From JADCCX01 sp031378805 (GTDB taxonomy: Bacteria > Pseudomonadota > Alphaproteobacteria > Rhizobiales > Beijerinckiaceae), in NCBI GenBank assembly GCA_031378805.1, contig JANNEO010000113.1, forward strand, positions 1-34,788: a stretch of DNA of 34,788 nucleotides, read 5' to 3'. The number at the start of each line of letters is the position of its first letter. Position 1 is the first letter of the stretch. Below are positions 31,188 to 34,788 of the stretch, one piece after another. The notes under the pieces are model-generated. The model worked only from the letters and a program-made list of their open reading frames with translations, did not search any database and had not been told where the DNA came from. A program made the translations under genes and the position numbers.

Positions 31188-32792
31188 AGAGATAGCTTCG
31201 CTCCGCATCAGCTTGAACAGGATAGAATCCGTCAGCGCCTGAAATGACGCATCGATGATGTTGGCCGATACGCCGACCGTGGTCCAGCTTTCTCCCGTCT
31301 CGTCGCGGCTTTCGACGAGCACCCGCGTCACGGCATCCGTGCCGCCCTGGAAGATGCGGACCTTGAAATCCATCAGCTCCAACCCGGCGATTTGCTGCTG
31401 GTACTTGCCCAGATCCTTGCGCAACGCCTTGTCCAGCGCGTTGATCGGGCCATCACCCTCCGCCGCCGAGATCATCGTCTCTCCATCCACCACCACTTTC
31501 ACGGTAGCCTCCGAGAAGGTCACGAGCTGGCCGTTGACGTTGTAGCGGCGCTCGACATTGACCTTGAAACGCTCGACGCGGAAATACTCCCGCGTATGGC
31601 CCAGCGCCTTTTGCGCCAGCACATAGAACGACGCATCCGCCGCCTCGTAGGCATACCCCAGCGCCTCGCGCTCCTTCACCTCGTCCAGCAGGCGGGCGAT
31701 GCGCGGATCATCGCGGCTGACATCGATGCCCATGCGCTCCAGTTCAGAAAGCACGTTGGACCGACCGGCTTGTGTCGACACGAGCACAGAACGCAGATTG
31801 CCCACCCGCTCCGGCTCGATATGCTCATACGTCCGGGGATCCTTGAGCACGGCGGAGGCATGGATGCCCGCCTTGGTCGCAAAGGCCGCCGCCCCCACAT
31901 AGGGCGATTGCCGCCGGGGCTGGCGATTGAGGATTTCGTCAAAGGCACGCGAAAGCTGCGTGAGCCCCGCCATCGCCGCATCACTGACACCTGTGACGAA
32001 GCCGCTGGCATAAGGTTCCTTCAGCTTCAGCGTGGGGATCAGCGTCACCAGATTGGCGTTGCCGCAGCGCTCGCCCAGCCCGTTCAGGGTGCCCTGGATC
32101 TGCCGGACACCCGCGTTGACCGCCGCCAACGAATTCGCCACGGCGTGGCCGGTATCGTCATGGGCGTGGATGCCCAGATTGGCACCCGGCACATGCGGCG
32201 TGACAGCCCGCACGATCCGCTCGATCTCATCCGGCAACGTGCCGCCATTGGTGTCGCACAGCACCACCCAGCGAGCGCCGCTCTTGAACGCCGTGGTCGC
32301 AACGGACAGCGCGAACTCAGGATTGGCCTTGTAGCCATCGAAGAAATGCTCGCAATCCACGATGACCTCGCGGCCCCGTTCCAGCGCCGCCCGCACGCTT
32401 TCTCTCACACCCTCCAGGCTTTCGGCCAGTGTGCAGCCCAATGCGGTGTGAACATGGAAGTCCCAGGCTTTCGCCACAAAGCAGATGGCGGCCGCCTTGG
32501 CCTCCAGCAGGCCTGTTACGCCCGGATCGTTGGAGACCGAGACACCCGCCCGCTTGGTCATGCCAAACGCCGTGAATGCCGCGCGAAAACCCCGCTCCTC
32601 GGCGAAGAGCTGCGTATCGAGCGGGTTCGCACCGGGATAGCCCCCCTCGATATAATCGACGCCGAGCCGGTCCAGCATTTTCGCCACAGCCAGCTTGTCC
32701 GCGAGCGAAAAATCGACGCCCGTGGTCTGTGCCCCGTCGCGCAAGGTGGTGTCAAAGAGATACAGCCGTTCTGGCGAATGGTTCTGCGCCAT
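31143..32792 (-). CDS. cimA: Citramalate synthase (TIGR00977 type)
   Basis: CimA joins pyruvate and acetyl-CoA to (R)-citramalate, giving 2-oxobutyrate for isoleucine without threonine. The 549-residue product from ATG 32792 has the catalytic YLFDTTLRDGAQTTGVDFS (Arg18, metal ligand Asp19), a GGYPGANPLD block, the metal motif GIHAHDDTGHAVAN, NGLGERCGNANL, and a C-terminal LeuA-type regulatory domain (about 420-535). GAQTTGVDFS and GGYPGANP mark it as the CimA/homocitrate-like branch rather than LeuA. Its start overlaps the GNAT stop by one base (TGATG). The last residues (SPSPKGEGAPHLRGG) are encoded by a palindromic repeat and are not part of the enzyme fold. Confidence 0.92.
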   Translation of the reverse strand: MAQNHSPERLYLFDTTLRDGAQTTGVDFSLADKLAVAKMLDRLGVDYIEGGYPGANPLDTQLFAEERGFRAAFTAFGMTKRAGVSVSNDPGVTGLLEAKAAAICFVAKAWDFHVHTALGCTLAESLEGVRESVRAALERGREVIVDCEHFFDGYKANPEFALSVATTAFKSGARWVVLCDTNGGTLPDEIERIVRAVTPHVPGANLGIHAHDDTGHAVANSLAAVNAGVRQIQGTLNGLGERCGNANLVTLIPTLKLKEPYASGFVTGVSDAAMAGLTQLSRAFDEILNRQPRRQSPYVGAAAFATKAGIHASAVLKDPRTYEHIEPERVGNLRSVLVSTQAGRSNVLSELERMGIDVSRDDPRIARLLDEVKEREALGYAYEAADASFYVLAQKALGHTREYFRVERFKVNVERRYNVNGQLVTFSEATVKVVVDGETMISAAEGDGPINALDKALRKDLGKYQQQIAGLELMDFKVRIFQGGTDAVTRVLVESRDETGESWTTVGVSANIIDASFQALTDSILFKLMRSEAISPSPKGEGAPHLRGG

Positions 32793-33283
32793 CACTGCAC
32801 CACCGCGTTTTTGGGCGCTTTCAGCAGGAATTCCATCGTCGTGGTTCCCAGCCATTCATCGCCATGGTTGATCGTGTTGCGGGCCTTCTCGCTGTAGCCG
32901 AGCTTGGCGAAAAAGCCTTTGGCGTTATCCGTGGCATCGGCGAGCAAAACCTCCGCACCCCTCGCCAGCGCCAGCTTCTGCAAGGCTTCCAGCAGCGTAC
33001 GCCCGATGCCCATGCCGATCAGATCCGGATGCACATGCACATGCGCGATCGCCGCGTTCTGCACGAGCACGGCAAAACCCACCGGCTCGCCATCTTCATC
33101 CAGCGCCACGAGCGTGAGATTGTCAGCGAGCCGCTTGGCAAAAGCCTCGGTTTCGGCCATCGCCGCCCAGGCATCACGCTGACCCTCGGTGTAGTCATCG
33201 ACCGCAAGCTCCAGCACGCTGGCCTGCAGCAGAATGGCGAGAAGTTCGGCATCGGCGGCGAGATAGGGGCGGAGGTTTGTCAT
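32792..33283 (-). CDS. GNAT family N-acetyltransferase
   Basis: This is a 163-residue acetyltransferase of the GNAT fold from ATG 33283 (AAAGG 7 bases upstream). The acetyl-CoA-binding motif A is HVHPDLIGMGIGRTLLEAL (Gly90, Gly92 and Gly94 in the pyrophosphate loop), preceded by the beta-4 strand GFAVLVQNAAIAHVHV. The C-terminal part GFFAKLGYSEKARNTINHG fits the conserved end of the family. The substrate is unknown; small-molecule or protein N-acetylation are both possible. It overlaps the DUF559 gene upstream (ATGA) and cimA downstream (TGATG), so it is coupled to both. Confidence 0.9.
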   Translation of the reverse strand: MTNLRPYLAADAELLAILLQASVLELAVDDYTEGQRDAWAAMAETEAFAKRLADNLTLVALDEDGEPVGFAVLVQNAAIAHVHVHPDLIGMGIGRTLLEALQKLALARGAEVLLADATDNAKGFFAKLGYSEKARNTINHGDEWLGTTTMEFLLKAPKNAVVQ

Positions 33284-33744
33284 GGGGTGCCTTTCACCTC
33301 TCGAATGGGCGCAGACGCCGCTCCCTTCATCCCTCGCCCTTGTGGGGAGGGTGGCGAGCAAAGCGAGCTGGGAGGGGGTAGCGCCACACTCTCGGCATCG
33401 CTCTTCACCGCTGCAACCATCAACCGATGCGCGAATATCTGCTCCACGACTCCGTCAATATTCTCCCAAATATCGCCGTTCGTGAACCGCAGGACACGAA
33501 AACCCTGTTCGCTGAGGAACGCATCACGCACCGCATCCCTTGCAAGCTCCGCAGCGAATCCATGCTGCATACCATCGACTTCGACGATGATTCGATTGGT
33601 GAAACAGGCAAAGTCCGCGATCCAGCGACCGATCGGAGCCTGCCGTCTGAAGCGAAATCCTTGCGCCTTCAATGTGCGCAACCGGAGCCAGAGCTTCACT
33701 TCATAGCGGGTCATCGCGCCGCGCAAGGAGCGAGCACGGGCCAC
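33280..33744 (-). CDS. DUF559 (Vsr-like nuclease fold) protein
   Basis: The DUF559 domain has a restriction-endonuclease-like fold related to Vsr. The core runs from ARARSLRGAMTRYEVKLWLR through FRFRRQAPIGRWIADFAC, the active-site-like strand RIIVEVDGMQHG, to GFRVLRFTNGDIWENIDGVV. Asp and Glu in the DFAC and VEVDG strands are the expected metal ligands. I choose GTG 33744 because homology begins there; the frame is open to 33906, but that part is repeat-encoded. The C-terminal 35 or so residues are also repeat-encoded. The protein is about 154 residues. It is flanked by palindromic repeats on both sides and overlaps the GNAT start. Its cellular role is unknown. Confidence 0.8.
   Translation of the reverse strand: MARARSLRGAMTRYEVKLWLRLRTLKAQGFRFRRQAPIGRWIADFACFTNRIIVEVDGMQHGFAAELARDAVRDAFLSEQGFRVLRFTNGDIWENIDGVVEQIFAHRLMVAAVKSDAESVALPPPSSLCSPPSPQGRGMKGAASAPIREVKGTP
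33305..33386. repeat. Repeat L flanking the DUF559 gene
   Basis: This copy reads ATGGGCGCAGACGCC, then CTTCATCCCTCGCCC-TTGTGGGGAGGG, ending in GGGAGGGGGTAGCGCC. It is a direct repeat of 33804-33884 and an inverted repeat of 33751-33802. It encodes the C-terminal tail of the DUF559 protein. Confidence 0.75.
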
Positions 33745-33750
33745 CGTTGC

Positions 33751-33884
33751 GCGACCCCCTCCCCCTTCGCTTCGCTCCGGACCCTCCCCACAAGGGGGAG
33801 GGATGGGCGCAGGCGGCACCCCCTTCATCCCTCCCCCCTGCGGGGAGGGTGGCGAACGCAGTGAGCCGGGAGGGGGTCGCACCA
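33751..33884. repeat. Repeats R1 and R2 flanking the DUF559 gene
   Basis: R1 (33751-33802) starts GCGACCCCCTCCCCC and ends CCACAAGGGGGAGGG. R2 (33804-33884) starts TGGGCGCAGGCGGC and ends GGGAGGGGGTCGC. R1 and R2 point at each other, and their outer ends GCGACCCCCTCCC and GGGAGGGGGTCGC are exact inverted copies. R2 is a direct copy of repeat L on the other side of the DUF559 core, about 499 bases away. This family is CCCTCCCC-based and related in design to, but distinct from, the CCTTCTCCC family. Confidence 0.75.
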
Positions 33885-33887
33885 CCC

Positions 33888-34788
33888 TCACCGCTTGACC
33901 TCCCACGTCGTCTCAGGCTCGCCCGTCATCGCGTTCTTGCCGTCCTTGAGCTGGATGCCCATGGCGAGAAGCTCATCGCGGATACGGTCGGATTCGGCGA
34001 AGTTCTTGGCAGCGCGGGCGGCGAGACGGGCGGTAAGTAGTCGATTAATTTTTGCTTCAATTTCGTCTGCCTTGACTTCGGCGAGATTGGCAATTGCTCG
34101 TAATCGCTCGGCTGGAATTTGAGCTAGCAATTTAGATGCTGTTGCTTCCAACCCCTCTCTGGAAAATCCAAGCAGATGCAAACAAAATCTCAGTTTAGCT
34201 GCATTCTCTCCTGTGTCGTCCCGGTCCTTCAGGACGGCTGTTGCTCGTGAGTTCAAGAAACGCATTGCGCCCGGCACATTGAGGTCGTCTGCAATTGATC
34301 GGATAAAATCCGTGTCGAGGAGGGTCACGGAACTCTTATCTTTACCGTATGACGCGATCGCAAAAGATATATACATTGCGTTGCTCTCCTCCAGCCCCCT
34401 GACCGTCCAGTCAATCGGCTGCCGGTAATGCGTCTTCAGCATATTGAGCCGCACGACTTCGCCCGGCCAATCCTTGAGCACGTCCTGAATCGTGAAGAAA
34501 TTCCCCGCAGACTTGGACATCTTCTGTCCTTCCACCTGCAGGAAGCCGTTGTGCATCCACACGCTGGCCATCTTGTCCACGCCGAACGCGCAGCATGTCT
34601 GCGCGATCTCGTTCTCGTGGTGGGGAAAGATGAGGTCGATGCCACCGGCATGAATATCGAACTGCTCGCCCAGCAACGCGCCGCTCATGGCCGAGCACTC
34701 GATATGCCAGCCCGGACGCCCGAATCCCCAGGGTGACTCCCAGCCCGGCTCCGTCGCGGGATCGGAGGGTTTCCACAGCACGAAATCC
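33888..34788 (-). CDS. cysS: Cysteinyl-tRNA synthetase, C-terminal part (cut by window edge)
   Basis: CysRS charges tRNA-Cys. About 300 C-terminal residues are in view, and the frame runs off the window at 34788, where the last visible residues DFVLWKPSD are interior to the enzyme. Visible motifs are the zinc-site WHIECSAM, HHENEIAQ, the KMSKS loop (KMSKSAGNFFTI), and the anticodon-binding DALR-type helical region ending LDGKNAMTGEPETTWEVKR-like (…LKDGKNAMTGEPETTW). The enzyme looks intact. Bases about 34036-34390 are markedly richer in AT than the rest of the gene. Downstream lie the repeats and the DUF559-GNAT-cimA chain. Confidence 0.95.
   Translation of the reverse strand, partial: DFVLWKPSDPATEPGWESPWGFGRPGWHIECSAMSGALLGEQFDIHAGGIDLIFPHHENEIAQTCCAFGVDKMASVWMHNGFLQVEGQKMSKSAGNFFTIQDVLKDWPGEVVRLNMLKTHYRQPIDWTVRGLEESNAMYISFAIASYGKDKSSVTLLDTDFIRSIADDLNVPGAMRFLNSRATAVLKDRDDTGENAAKLRFCLHLLGFSREGLEATASKLLAQIPAERLRAIANLAEVKADEIEAKINRLLTARLAARAAKNFAESDRIRDELLAMGIQLKDGKNAMTGEPETTWEVKR

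Noticed and set aside
31392..32897. Long antisense frame (501 codons) opposite cimA
   Set aside because: The sense strand encodes a complete citramalate synthase; the antisense product is compositionally biased and matches nothing.

Overview
The window looks like a chromosomal segment of an alphaproteobacterium, most likely of the Hyphomicrobiales (Rhizobiales). The evidence is high GC, a GAAC-N7-GAAC LexA box of the alphaproteobacterial type, a pssA/psd pair, an Atm1-type ABC exporter, a long bifunctional Rsh protein, and palindromic intergenic elements organised like those of rhizobial genomes. The genus cannot be named from sequence reading alone. I see no tRNA, rRNA, CRISPR array, prophage or transposase.

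Layout. 1-2922 (minus): an ABC importer operon (binding protein, ATPase, permease) with a palindromic repeat in each gap. 3291-7602: a TerC-family protein with a clear terminator, a secreted beta-barrel-like protein next to a GT-B glycosyltransferase, and a lipoprotein-Lrp/AsnC pair on the minus strand. 7747-10404: a 39-codon membrane-protein ORF, a possible leader peptide, leuA, a palindromic element, a periplasmic rhodanese and a small exported protein. 10443-14280: a Bug-type binding protein divergent from a two-subunit molybdenum hydroxylase (IorA/IorB type), with a GntR-like operator between them. 14384-19519: ruvB without ruvA or ruvC, an SOS-controlled Y-family DNA polymerase, a YjbR-family protein and the stringent-response gene rsh.

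19813-23089: an operon of an OmpA-domain protein with three BON-like modules and an inner-membrane protein carrying one further copy of the same module plus a helix-hairpin-helix domain. It ends in a strong terminator and is the best candidate here for an undescribed envelope system. 23105-25600 (minus): psd, pssA and a ribokinase-like gene, the last two overlapping. 25712-29947 (minus): a modular RTX-type secreted protein and an Atm1-like exporter. 30051-31056: a LOG-family hydrolase and a small exported protein. 31143-34788 (minus): cysS (cut by the window edge), a DUF559 nuclease-like gene, a GNAT acetyltransferase and cimA. The last three genes overlap by a few bases each.

Metabolic links. 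leuA and cimA are paralogues that start the leucine branch and the pyruvate-to-2-oxobutyrate (isoleucine) branch. pssA and psd make phosphatidylethanolamine. RuvB, the LexA-box polymerase and Rsh are stress and DNA-repair functions. Repeats shape the edges of several genes: the last codons of cimA and both ends of the DUF559 frame lie inside palindromic elements.
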